From: an uncultured Bacilli bacterium
GTDB lineage: Bacteria; Bacillota_I; Bacilli_A; RF39; UBA660
Direction of reading: 5' to 3'
Assembly: GCA_947632355.1 (NCBI GenBank)
Contig: CANROY010000017.1
Coordinates: 1-20,468 of the forward strand
DNA: 20,468 nt
Part shown: positions 1 to 7,037 of the stretch, piece after piece
How positions within the stretch are numbered: the first letter of the stretch is position 1
How the letters are laid out: every line of letters begins with the position of its first letter
The notes under the pieces: model-generated
The model's database searches: none
The model's input: the letters and a program-made list of their open reading frames with translations, nothing else
What the model was told of the DNA's origin: nothing
Made by a program: the position numbers and the translations under genes

Positions 1-42
1 AAATTTTTTTATTTTTTTCTTTTTTTCTTTTTTTCACTTTAA

Positions 43-70
43 AAGGAGTGTTTTTTATTTTTCACTCCTT
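43..70 (-). terminator. hairpin terminator after the surface-protein gene
   Basis: A perfect 8-bp inverted repeat (AAGGAGTG at 43-50, CACTCCTT at 63-70) has a 12-base A/T loop and begins 12 bases past the stop codon of the surface-protein gene at 83. Read on the minus strand it is followed by only four T residues, so it is a modest rho-independent terminator. Bases 1-42 beyond it are long T runs broken by C, with no coding content that I can see. Confidence 0.5.
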
Positions 71-82
71 AACACTGATGCA

Positions 83-1486
83 TTATTTCTTAAAAATTTG
101 CTTATTCTTCTTTCGATGGGATTTAATAACGAAATAACTACAAATTCCGATTCCAATAAATAAACATAGTACAATTCCAATTTGAATTAAATTATTTTTG
201 CTAATATGTTTTAAAAAAGGAATTTTTGCTTTTTCTTCTTCACTTTCTTCTTGTACTTCTATCGTTTCTTCGTTAGTTTCTACTACATTGTTTTCTTCCA
301 ATGTTCCTTCTTCTTCAATCGTAAAAGTTTCCATTGGAATTGTTTCCTCTTTCTTTTCTTCTGTAGATGCATTTCCTTTATTGGTATTTGAACTGTTACT
401 AGTACTAGTATGACTACTACTAGAAGAAGTATTTGCATTCACACTTACTTCACTAGAACTTTGATTGTTAGAACCGGTAGTAGGACTAGTAGCATTTGGA
501 TTTACTAAATGAAACGTATACGTGATTTTACTTACGCTATCTTCTGCAGTAACCGTTAAGCGACATACTTCAGTAGATGCACTACATTTTCCACTTGTAT
601 AAGTTGTATGGTTACTATTCATTGTAAAAGTAAAATACACACTACCTGCATTTTTATCCACATGGATGGTATACTCTTTCACATTTGGTTGAAAAGTAGT
701 TGTTAACGTTCCACCATGGACAACAAAATTATAGAAGGTCGCATCACTAGATAACATTGGATTTTGATTTTGTTTATTTTTACGTGTTACCGTAACGGTA
801 TAGGTTTTTGTATTACCAGCTTCTGCTTTTACAACAATTTTGCACGTATTTAATCCTTCTTTTAAAGCACAAGTTGCTCCACTCACTATATTTGCTTTGC
901 TATGATTTGGTGTTGCATTAAAAGTAATAGAAGAAACATTATTTTCAACAGTAGCACTATAAATTTCTAAACTTGAATCAAACTTTGGAGATAACGTTCC
1001 ACTACTGATAGACAAACTTTTTAAAGTTGCATCTTTACTAATACCACAAGTTTTATCGTATACTTCTTTTGATACAAGAGTACCATCTTCTCCAAAATAA
1101 TTTTGGTAAATATCCGTTGTACAAGTATTAAGACCATATTTTAAATTTTCTACTTCATACTTGCTATTATCCGTTATAGTAACTTCAAAAGTAGCAATGG
1201 TATAGTTTCCACTACTTTTTCCATCATGATAAAAGTAAAAATGATTACTATTCCCTGTTTTATTTATCCAACCATTCGACATTGTAACATTTGTAATCGT
1301 AGCATTCGGTGTTTTTAAATCTCCTGTTACATAGTTTAAGTTTAAATCATTCACCGTTACCGTAAAGGTAAAAACATTATTTGTTTTTTTAACAGGATTA
1401 TTAAAATATATATCTCCTGCATACACAAGCTTTGGTAACAGCACAAACATAAAGCTTACAAGTAATAGATAAATTCCCTTCTTCAT
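83..1486 (-). CDS. cell-surface protein with cadherin-like domains and a C-terminal membrane anchor
   Basis: This 467-residue protein is secreted and then anchored. Residues 1-23 form a signal peptide with likely cleavage after VYA. Residues 24-135 form a beta-rich domain, possibly cohesin-like. Residues about 151-235 and 246-328 are two repeats resembling the cadherin-like beta-sandwich family; each opens with an L/F-x-x-L/F...G-T-L-x-x-x-F motif and ends in a TYTVTV-type strand, and both carry cysteine pairs. A Ser/Thr/Asn-rich linker (330-375) and an acidic stretch (376-420) follow, as in wall-spanning stalks. Residues 434-455 form a transmembrane helix with a basic tail. The ATG lies behind a GGGGGA ribosome-binding site. 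The gene starts 18 bases after gpmI with no terminator between, so it is probably cotranscribed with it. The ligand is unknown. The domain family is recognised from pattern only. Confidence 0.85.
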   Translation of the reverse strand: MKKGIYLLLVSFMFVLLPKLVYAGDIYFNNPVKKTNNVFTFTVTVNDLNLNYVTGDLKTPNATITNVTMSNGWINKTGNSNHFYFYHDGKSSGNYTIATFEVTITDNSKYEVENLKYGLNTCTTDIYQNYFGEDGTLVSKEVYDKTCGISKDATLKSLSISSGTLSPKFDSSLEIYSATVENNVSSITFNATPNHSKANIVSGATCALKEGLNTCKIVVKAEAGNTKTYTVTVTRKNKQNQNPMLSSDATFYNFVVHGGTLTTTFQPNVKEYTIHVDKNAGSVYFTFTMNSNHTTYTSGKCSASTEVCRLTVTAEDSVSKITYTFHLVNPNATSPTTGSNNQSSSEVSVNANTSSSSSHTSTSNSSNTNKGNASTEEKKEETIPMETFTIEEEGTLEENNVVETNEETIEVQEESEEEKAKIPFLKHISKNNLIQIGIVLCLFIGIGICSYFVIKSHRKKNKQIFKK

Positions 1487-1504
1487 TAAAAATCCCCCTT
1501 TACT

Positions 1505-3007
1505 TTATTTTAATAAACTTTCCGTTTCCTTCATTTCCTTTGGTCTTGCTATATCCATATAATCGAGTATGGTTGGTGCAATATTCGTTAAATCGCCTTC
1601 CTCTTTTAACGTAACACTTTCATCTGTAATTAGAAAAGGTACTTTAGAAAGCGTATGCGTTGTTACTTTGTGATTCTCAGCATCTAACATCATATCTGCG
1701 TTTCCATGATCCGCCGTAACAATCACTTTATAGAAATTATTTTCGGCTTCTTCAATCAATTTTCCAAGACAGATATCAACGGTCATAATCGCTTTTACAG
1801 TAGCATCAAAATTTCCTGTATGGCCAACCATATCCGGATTGGCAAAATTCACTAAGATAAAATCAAGATCTCTTTCCATACAAGCAATGGCTTTTTTTGT
1901 AACTTCAACAGCACTCATTCTTGGATCTTCGTCATAAGTTTTTACTTTTAAGGAAGGAACTAACACTTTTGTACAATTCTCCACTGTTCCATTGTATTCG
2001 CCATCAAAGAAATAGGTTACATGAGCATATTTTTCTGTTTCAGCAATTCTTGCTTGCGTAAGACCTAACTTTGATAAATAAATACCCAATGGATTTTCAA
2101 CAATTTGTTCCTCTAAAAAAGAAATGGTCTTAATTTTTGGATCAATCGGTATAAAGGAATAGACCCCTAATTCGTTATAACTTATAACTGGAAAGTTATT
2201 ATAATCCTTATTGGTAAAACATTCAAGTATTTGTTTTGCACGGTCAGTTCTAAAATTCATCCATAGGATTGTATCTTTATTATGAATTAAACCACTCGCA
2301 TTACATAGAATAGGTGGTAAAAACTCATCTGTTACATTTTGTTGATAACATGTATTTAAGGCACTTTCAATATTTTTAACCGGAGAACCTTTTCCCATCG
2401 TAATTAAATCGTAATAAATTTGCGTTCTATCTAACTTTTGATCACGATCCATTGCGTAGTATCTTCCACAAATGGTTGCAATATTTCCAACTTTTAATTC
2501 GTTTATCTTATCTTCTAAAACTTTAATATAGGAATATGCAGCTGTCATACTTGTATCTCGACCATCGGTAATTAAATGAAAATAGATATTTTTCACTCCA
2601 TCTTGTACCAAATGTTCATACAGTTTTAAAAAATGTTGCATATCGGAATGCACTAGCCCATCACTAAATAAACCTATCATATGAATGGCGTTTTGCGTCT
2701 CTTTGTGCTTACGAATCATTTCTTGGTACGCTTCATTTTCTGCAATCTCATTATCTAGAAAATGATGAATACGGTCAATGGTTTGTTCTAGTTTTCTTCC
2801 AGCTCCAATCGTCATATGACCAACTTCACTATTTCCAAATTGTCCTTTTAAAAGACCAATAGGTTCTTCTGATGCCCACAAAAGACTATGAGGATACTTT
2901 TCCCATAAGTTTTTAAAGTTTTTAGGGTCCGATTCTAGAATCGCATTTCCATGTTTTTCTTCACGCATCCCAAAACCATCAAGAATAATTGTTAATATCT
3001 TTTTCAT
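1505..3007 (-). CDS. gpmI: 2,3-bisphosphoglycerate-independent phosphoglycerate mutase
   Basis: Cytoplasmic glycolytic enzyme that interconverts 3-phosphoglycerate and 2-phosphoglycerate through a phosphoserine intermediate with two Mn ions. It belongs to the alkaline-phosphatase superfamily. The 500 residues are close to the usual length of about 510. The N-terminal metal motif is LDGFG (residues 9-13), the phosphoacceptor serine lies in GNSEVGH (Ser60), ITDGRDT appears in the middle, and the metal ligands VGHTGN and TADHGNAD are in the C-terminal half. The start follows a weak GGTGATG site and a TATAAT box. The other glycolytic genes gapA, pgk and tpiA lie 4 kb away on the same strand, with spo0A and two envelope genes between. 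Enolase is not in the window. Confidence 0.97.
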   Translation of the reverse strand: MKKILTIILDGFGMREEKHGNAILESDPKNFKNLWEKYPHSLLWASEEPIGLLKGQFGNSEVGHMTIGAGRKLEQTIDRIHHFLDNEIAENEAYQEMIRKHKETQNAIHMIGLFSDGLVHSDMQHFLKLYEHLVQDGVKNIYFHLITDGRDTSMTAAYSYIKVLEDKINELKVGNIATICGRYYAMDRDQKLDRTQIYYDLITMGKGSPVKNIESALNTCYQQNVTDEFLPPILCNASGLIHNKDTILWMNFRTDRAKQILECFTNKDYNNFPVISYNELGVYSFIPIDPKIKTISFLEEQIVENPLGIYLSKLGLTQARIAETEKYAHVTYFFDGEYNGTVENCTKVLVPSLKVKTYDEDPRMSAVEVTKKAIACMERDLDFILVNFANPDMVGHTGNFDATVKAIMTVDICLGKLIEEAENNFYKVIVTADHGNADMMLDAENHKVTTHTLSKVPFLITDESVTLKEEGDLTNIAPTILDYMDIARPKEMKETESLLK

Positions 3008-3026
3008 ACCATCACCATATGTTTAA

Positions 3027-3055
3027 ATTATACACTGAATGAAAGAAAAACACAA
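3027..3055 (-). promoter_or_regulatory. sigma-A-type promoter for gpmI
   Basis: A perfect -10 TATAAT (3032-3027, minus) lies 17 bases downstream of TTGTGT (3055-3050), which keeps only the TTG of the -35 consensus. Transcription would start near 3020, a short leader before the gpmI ATG at 3007. It is the only promoter-like site in the 52-base gap between the gene at 3060 and gpmI. Confidence 0.45.
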
Positions 3056-3059
3056 ATTT

Positions 3060-4256
3060 CTATTTGGTTAAAGTTAAGGTATAAACTTCTTCTTCCTCAG
3101 GAAAATAAGCAGTATAATTTGAAGAGATTTCCTCATAAAATGGTCTTACATTACTAAGCCAAGTTTCTGTTTCTTCGTTAGATACTGTTTTATCTCCTTT
3201 TACATAATGACCTGCTAATTCTTCAACGTTTTCAATCGAATAGTCATTATATTTATTTTTAAAATTACCACACATGGAAATAATTCCTGCTTCAGGAGTT
3301 GGGAAAGTCATAAGTTCAAAATCACTATTCATCATTCCACAAAAATTATTTTTGGTACGTGATGCATTAAATGGGTCATCTACATCCATTTCAGAATAAG
3401 ATACGGCTAGAACCATACTTTTATCATTTACCCCAAATAAATCACAAATTTTAGATACATATTCACTATAAGTATATCCATTATGTAATCTTAAATCATC
3501 GATATGAGCATAGACATAAGTTTCGGCTTCCTCTGTTGTTTGTAATGACTCTTTGGTAATTCCCCAATCTTTTAAAGAAACAGAAAGTTCATCTCGATTT
3601 AGTAAGTAAACAAATAGCATACATTCAGCTTCAACATTATCTAAATTATAATTTTCGTTATTAATAGCAGAAGCAAAATCGTTATAATTATTTGTTAACA
3701 TTTTGGCAAATTGAATGACTTTAGCACCATCTAAATGATAATAACCCGCATATTCTGTTAAATAGGTATCATATAGACTTTCTTCTTTTAAGTTTTGCAT
3801 AAAAGCACTGTCTTCTTCATTCACAGGTTCAGTTGTTTCTTCTACTGATTCTTCTTCAACTTGTTCTGCAGGTATTTCTACAGGTATCTCTTCTTCTTGA
3901 TAATCTTCATATTCACTTTCTATAGCACTTTCATTTGTTTGGGCAAAAACGTGATTATAATCATCAATATTAAAGAATAAAGATAAAAAAGGTGCAGTTG
4001 CATAAAGAGCCAAATGTTTTAATTTTTTTAATCTATAATAATTACTATAGTTTTTCTTATTGCTCTTATTCATGGATGTTTCAAGTTTTTCATAACGATT
4101 TAAAAGTATTCTTGTTAATTTTTCATATTTTTGGTCTACTATAAGACAATGTTTTCCACTCACAATTGCTGTTTTGTTAATATTCTTTGTTGCTATATAA
4201 TCTAATAAATATTTATAAAAGCGAAGCCTTAAGCCTTGTTTATTTGTTTTTACCAT
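3060..4256 (-). CDS. membrane/secreted protein with a probable glucosaminidase-like (lysozyme-fold) domain
   Basis: This 398-residue protein is not firmly recognised. Residues 1-80 are very basic and rich in Lys, Tyr and Asn. Residues about 81-105 are hydrophobic and end in VFAQ, a possible signal-peptidase site or a membrane anchor. Residues 107-150 are Glu-rich. The region from about 265 to 380 resembles the glucosaminidase/lysozyme-like fold: SYSEMD supplies a candidate catalytic Glu, followed by KNNFCGM, TFPTPEAGI and a final W...V..FYEEI helix. By that reading it would cut or bind peptidoglycan outside the membrane. The long basic N-terminus is odd for an exported enzyme. An internal ATG at residue 62 would give a more ordinary signal peptide, but it has no ribosome-binding site, whereas the chosen start follows GTGGTGAT. 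A strong promoter lies upstream. The hydrolase role is an inference. Confidence 0.75.
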   Translation of the reverse strand: MVKTNKQGLRLRFYKYLLDYIATKNINKTAIVSGKHCLIVDQKYEKLTRILLNRYEKLETSMNKSNKKNYSNYYRLKKLKHLALYATAPFLSLFFNIDDYNHVFAQTNESAIESEYEDYQEEEIPVEIPAEQVEEESVEETTEPVNEEDSAFMQNLKEESLYDTYLTEYAGYYHLDGAKVIQFAKMLTNNYNDFASAINNENYNLDNVEAECMLFVYLLNRDELSVSLKDWGITKESLQTTEEAETYVYAHIDDLRLHNGYTYSEYVSKICDLFGVNDKSMVLAVSYSEMDVDDPFNASRTKNNFCGMMNSDFELMTFPTPEAGIISMCGNFKNKYNDYSIENVEELAGHYVKGDKTVSNEETETWLSNVRPFYEEISSNYTAYFPEEEEVYTLTLTK

Positions 4257-4296
4257 ACTATCACCACTTTTCTTATTTTAAGCACAACATTTAAGG

Positions 4297-4325
4297 ATTT
4301 TACTACAAAATTTAGGACTTGTCAA
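4297..4325 (-). promoter_or_regulatory. strong sigma-A promoter for the gene at 3060
   Basis: Perfect -35 TTGACA (4325-4320, minus), 17-base spacer, and -10 TAAAAT (4302-4297, five of six). Transcription would start near 4290, giving a leader of about 34 bases to the ATG at 4256. It lies in the 174-base gap after the FGE-fold gene, which otherwise holds AT-rich sequence, a 12-base palindrome ATTTTATAAAAT (4403-4414) and two TTAGGT repeats. Confidence 0.75.
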
Positions 4326-4430
4326 TTTTTTGTTGGGCTTTTATGAAATTACGTAAAAATTAGGTGATATTAGGTTTCAATGCAATTTTTTTATTTTGTT
4401 AGATTTTATAAAATTTTAAGTATTAGTTTT

Positions 4431-6041
4431 TTAGGGAGTAAGGACAATACGGAAAGAAAAATCCTGTCTCACCATGGCACCCCCTCCGAATTCAAAAATA
4501 CCACCTTCCGTACCTTGTGCATGACTTCCCCCTCGGATAAGTGAAGCATCTTTTGTTACCAAGGAACTCTGATCGTTATACCAAGATCCTAATATCCTAC
4601 TATATTGTGCTAGTTCAAATGGTCCCATTTCTCCTGTGGCATCTCCAAGTATTCTTCTATTATATTGAGTATTCACTCCATTTATATATAAATCGATATA
4701 TTTTTGATCTTTTATATCACCTTTAGTTAACCCTGATGAATCTAATTGCATATTTTCTAAACTTACCTCTTTTGCACTAGTAGCACTAGTTGCTGCTCCC
4801 ATAACAAATTCCCAAGAATCCCCGCTCATATCATAGATTCCTGTATAATTTCCGGTAGTGCTTGCTATATTACTTAGTTTATTTTTATAATTATAGGCCC
4901 CTTTAAAATTTCCATTTTCATTTACATCTTCTCCTAGGGTTACAGTTCCATAGTCGTTATATACAGCAAAACCACCTACAGGTAGATTTATAGCGGCTAC
5001 TCCTGTCACATAATTACTGCTATTATTTATTCTTATTTCTTCACAAATTTCATTATTACATCTTCCGTATTTAGAATTTGTTAAATAAGCTACTGCTCCC
5101 CATTCGGTATTCTTCATTAAATGGCTATCTAATTCTCTTTGATAGTCATAACTTGTTTTATAGGCGTTCCCTACATTAATTCCTCTCCAACTATATACAT
5201 TTGGTTTGATGATTACTTTTGCCGGTGCATTTTCATTTTTTTGAGCATTTGGTTCAGTCCAACTATTATCAACACTAATTGTTTTTGGATTTTCTTCTTT
5301 ACTTTGATTATATCCTGTCTCAAATTTGCCCACCCAAAAGCCTTTTGAGTTTTCAAACGCTGTAAACGCAGGATGCGTCATCCATTTATTTACATCACAA
5401 GTTCCATCCTCTCCACTTGCGTTTGGGGTTTTACACTCTTTTTTAGTTTCATCATCTGTTGTGTCTGTTAATCCAAACTCTATGTCAATAACTGTTGTTG
5501 AACCTTTATCTTCTAATTCTGTCCCTTCTTTTTCTACCGTTGTATATGTATTTCCCATATCGAAGATTTTATATTTATATTTTGGTATCCATACAAAGTA
5601 ACTTTCAATTTCTTCTTCAGGTATTTCTTCATCATTTTTGTATTCTTTTGTATCATCTACTAAGATGACTGCATTTGCCCATTCTTTTTTTTCATAGCTA
5701 TACCACTCATCTTTTATGTCTGCTTTTCTTACTGTTCCATCATTTTCATCAATAGTTACAGGTATTAGTTTTGCACCTGTTGAACTTTTGAGTACAGGAT
5801 CTGTTCCATTTAATATTTTTTCTTTATATACAAAATCAGGTACTGTTCCATTTAAGACATCAAATGTTTTTTCTTCTTTATACATGGCAAAACTTCGGTA
5901 TAGACTTATACCTCCTACTATTAATACGATTCCTATAATGCTTCCTATTAAAATTCTTTTTTGTTTCTTATTTTTGTTAAACCTTTGAAGTCCCTTTGGG
6001 TTCTTTCTATTTAATATACCCCCCCCCCATTGGTCTTTCAA
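4431..6041 (-). CDS. membrane-anchored FGE/C-type-lectin-fold surface protein, out of frame with its start (phase-variable candidate)
   Basis: The open frame of 536 residues begins at a TTG with no ribosome-binding site. Residues 10-28 are basic, 29-47 form one transmembrane helix, and the rest should lie outside the cell. The C-terminal half resembles the formylglycine-generating-enzyme/SUMF1 branch of the C-type-lectin fold: FWVGKFETGY, NTEWGAVAYL, GIYDMSGDSWEF, RRILGDATGEMG, GSWYND, RGGSH and a final FRIVLTP. No enzymatic role is implied, since this fold is often used for display. The better start is ATG at 6072, behind AAGGAG with 8-base spacing and a promoter at 6098-6126, but that frame runs through ten G residues and ends at TAG (6009-6007). 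With nine or twelve G it would read into this frame and give about 546 residues. A paralog occupies 19017-20468. The C-terminus is a candidate DGR variable region. Confidence is high for the coding body and moderate for phase variation. Confidence 0.85.
   Translation of the reverse strand: MKDQWGGGILNRKNPKGLQRFNKNKKQKRILIGSIIGIVLIVGGISLYRSFAMYKEEKTFDVLNGTVPDFVYKEKILNGTDPVLKSSTGAKLIPVTIDENDGTVRKADIKDEWYSYEKKEWANAVILVDDTKEYKNDEEIPEEEIESYFVWIPKYKYKIFDMGNTYTTVEKEGTELEDKGSTTVIDIEFGLTDTTDDETKKECKTPNASGEDGTCDVNKWMTHPAFTAFENSKGFWVGKFETGYNQSKEENPKTISVDNSWTEPNAQKNENAPAKVIIKPNVYSWRGINVGNAYKTSYDYQRELDSHLMKNTEWGAVAYLTNSKYGRCNNEICEEIRINNSSNYVTGVAAINLPVGGFAVYNDYGTVTLGEDVNENGNFKGAYNYKNKLSNIASTTGNYTGIYDMSGDSWEFVMGAATSATSAKEVSLENMQLDSSGLTKGDIKDQKYIDLYINGVNTQYNRRILGDATGEMGPFELAQYSRILGSWYNDQSSLVTKDASLIRGGSHAQGTEGGIFEFGGGAMVRQDFSFRIVLTP
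4452..4535 (-). other. candidate hypervariable C-terminal region of the FGE-fold protein
   Basis: This stretch encodes the residues from RGG to just before FRIVLTP, the place where DGR target proteins of this fold carry their variable region. Framework on both sides matches the paralog at 19017, but the stretch differs in sequence and in length. It contains G-rich runs (GAGGGGGA, GGAGGGGGTG), unusual for such an AT-rich gene, as expected if A residues of a template were replaced. Third positions are mixed here, so the adenine signature is weaker than in the paralog. Confidence 0.4.
5505..5606 (-). repeat. near-identical DNA block shared by the two FGE-fold genes (copy 1)
   Basis: By eye, 96 of 102 positions match 20052-20153 with no gaps. 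The block encodes the conserved VWIPKYKYKIFDMGNTYTTV part of the protein. Such high DNA identity indicates recent duplication or gene conversion between the two loci, which lie in the same orientation about 14.5 kb apart. Confidence 0.85.
6019..6028 (-). repeat. G10 homopolymer at the 5' end of a surface-protein gene (slippage tract)
   Basis: Ten consecutive C residues on the plus strand give G10 in the mRNA, inside codons 15-18 counted from the ATG at 6072. It is the only long G/C run I see in this AT-rich window. The tract separates a well-signalled start from the main open frame. Losing one G, or gaining two, restores the frame. An indel made in sequencing or assembly of the homopolymer would look the same. 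Confidence 0.9.
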
Positions 6042-6097
6042 TGGTTGGGAGAGTGTTTCTTAATTTCTTCATTTTTATCTCTCCTTATCTTAAATTC

Positions 6098-6126
6098 ATT
6101 TTATCAAACTATCCATTTTTATTCAA
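6098..6126 (-). promoter_or_regulatory. sigma-A promoter for the FGE-fold gene
   Basis: -35 TTGAAT (6126-6121, minus), 17-base spacer ending in TGA (extended -10), and -10 TAAAAT (6103-6098). Transcription would start near 6091, followed by AAGGAG (6086-6081) and ATG (6072-6070). The ordered promoter, ribosome-binding site and ATG support 6072 as the intended start of the downstream gene. Confidence 0.65.
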
Positions 6127-6132
6127 TTAAAA

Positions 6133-6155
6133 AAGATAACATCTCTCGTTATCTT
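6133..6155 (-). terminator. terminator of spo0A
   Basis: An 8-bp perfect stem (AAGATAAC / GTTATCTT) with a 7-base loop is followed on the minus strand by TTTTTT. It overlaps the spo0A stop codon (6156-6154). It separates spo0A from the promoter of the next gene. Confidence 0.75.
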
Positions 6156-6918
6156 AAGCAGGAACTAAATCCTTATTCACTCTTAAATTATCTGCAATCG
6201 TTGCAATAAACTCAGAATTAGTAGGTCTACTTCTATCAAAATCTACACTATGACCAAATAATTCATCCATTAAATCGTAATCTCCTCTAGCCCAACTCAC
6301 TTCAATTGCATGGCGAATAGCTCTTTCAACACGACTTGCTGTTGTATCAAAACGCATTGCAACTTCCGGATAGATACATTTTGTAACTCCACCAATCATA
6401 TCAGGATTTTCATACATCATATAAATACTTTCACGAATGTATTGATATCCACGAATATGAGAAGGAATCCCTAAAGAATGTAACACACGACTGATCGCAA
6501 GTTCTATTTTACTATCCTTTTCTTCTAAAACAACGACATCAGCATTATAAACATCTAAAATTCTTTTTTCTAATGTTTTCATATCAATAGGTTTTAACAT
6601 AAAATAATCAATTGGGTAAGCATTAACTAAACGCATTGATTCTTCTTTACCATAACTAGATAAGATAATCGTATTTTTCTTAATCCCTTTCTTTTGCATT
6701 TCTTCTAATATACAAATTCCATCCACTTCTGGCATAATAATGTCCATTAGAAGAAAATCAAATTCATTTGCATGATTTAGAATAAAATCTAAACCCTCTT
6801 TACCTGATGAACAAGTTTTTACTACATTGATTACTGCGTGACTACTAAAATACTCTTTGGCTTTTTCTAAAATTGATACCGTATCATCAATTAAAAGCAC
6901 GTTAATTGTTGTTTTCAT
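6154..6918 (-). CDS. spo0A: sporulation master response regulator Spo0A
   Basis: Phosphorelay-controlled DNA-binding regulator that starts endospore formation by binding 0A boxes. Of its 254 residues, 1-120 form the receiver domain, with the acidic pair Asp11-Asp12, phosphoacceptor Asp59 in LLMDIIMPE, Ser87/Ser88 and Lys109 in MLKP. The C-terminal domain (about 140-250) carries the family hallmark helix-turn-helix around TASRVERAIRHAIEV and the closing RPTNSEFIATIADNL, so it is full length. The start follows AAGGAGATAAA. It stands alone between two terminators, without the spoIVB neighbour seen in Bacillus. A perfect extended 0A box at 7027-7037, upstream of its candidate promoter, suggests autoregulation. 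Confidence 0.97.
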   Translation of the reverse strand: MKTTINVLLIDDTVSILEKAKEYFSSHAVINVVKTCSSGKEGLDFILNHANEFDFLLMDIIMPEVDGICILEEMQKKGIKKNTIILSSYGKEESMRLVNAYPIDYFMLKPIDMKTLEKRILDVYNADVVVLEEKDSKIELAISRVLHSLGIPSHIRGYQYIRESIYMMYENPDMIGGVTKCIYPEVAMRFDTTASRVERAIRHAIEVSWARGDYDLMDELFGHSVDFDRSRPTNSEFIATIADNLRVNKDLVPA

Positions 6919-6959
6919 TTTATCTCCTTTTCTTCACTTCTTTTACTGCACGCAAATTA

Positions 6960-6965
6960 ATTATA
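6960..6965 (-). promoter_or_regulatory. possible -10 element for spo0A
   Basis: A perfect TATAAT on the minus strand lies about 40 bases upstream of the spo0A ATG. No convincing -35 hexamer is present at the right distance, and the upstream part runs into the tpiA terminator. A promoter that needs an activator or another sigma factor is possible. Confidence 0.35.
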
Positions 6966-6970
6966 AAAAA

Positions 6971-7008
6971 TAACAAGACAAAATACTAGGAAATGTTTTG
7001 TCTTGTTA
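6971..7008 (-). terminator. strong terminator of the kinase-gapA-pgk-tpiA operon
   Basis: A perfect 13-bp stem (TAACAAGACAAAA / TTTTGTCTTGTTA) with a 12-base loop is followed on the minus strand by a T-rich tract. It lies 29 bases past the tpiA stop and insulates spo0A from the glycolytic operon. Confidence 0.85.
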
Positions 7009-7026
7009 TGTCAAATGCTGTAAAAC

Positions 7027-7037
7027 TTTGTCGAAAA
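7027..7037 (+). promoter_or_regulatory. 0A box (Spo0A-binding site) upstream of spo0A
   Basis: TTTGTCGAAAA contains the 0A-box core TGTCGAA (7029-7035) with its preferred T and A flanks. It abuts the tpiA stop codon and lies about 110 bases upstream of the spo0A start. Placement ahead of the regulator's own gene fits autoregulation. The heptamer alone also occurs inside the coding region at 1275-1281, so the core by itself is not decisive. Confidence 0.5.

Noticed and set aside
1..42. T-rich runs broken by C at the left edge
   Set aside because: Simple low-complexity intergenic DNA next to a terminator. The repeats are irregular and no gene start is visible to give them a role.
1275..1281. 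Second 0A-box heptamer (TTCGACA)
   Set aside because: It is inside the surface-protein coding sequence, lacks the T/A flanks, and is not near a promoter; a chance match is likely.
4257..4430. DGR template repeat or small RNA in the gap beside the left FGE-fold gene
   Set aside because: The gap is AT-rich and shows no match to the RGG...FR coding stretch; only a promoter, an AT palindrome and a short TTAGGT repeat are seen.
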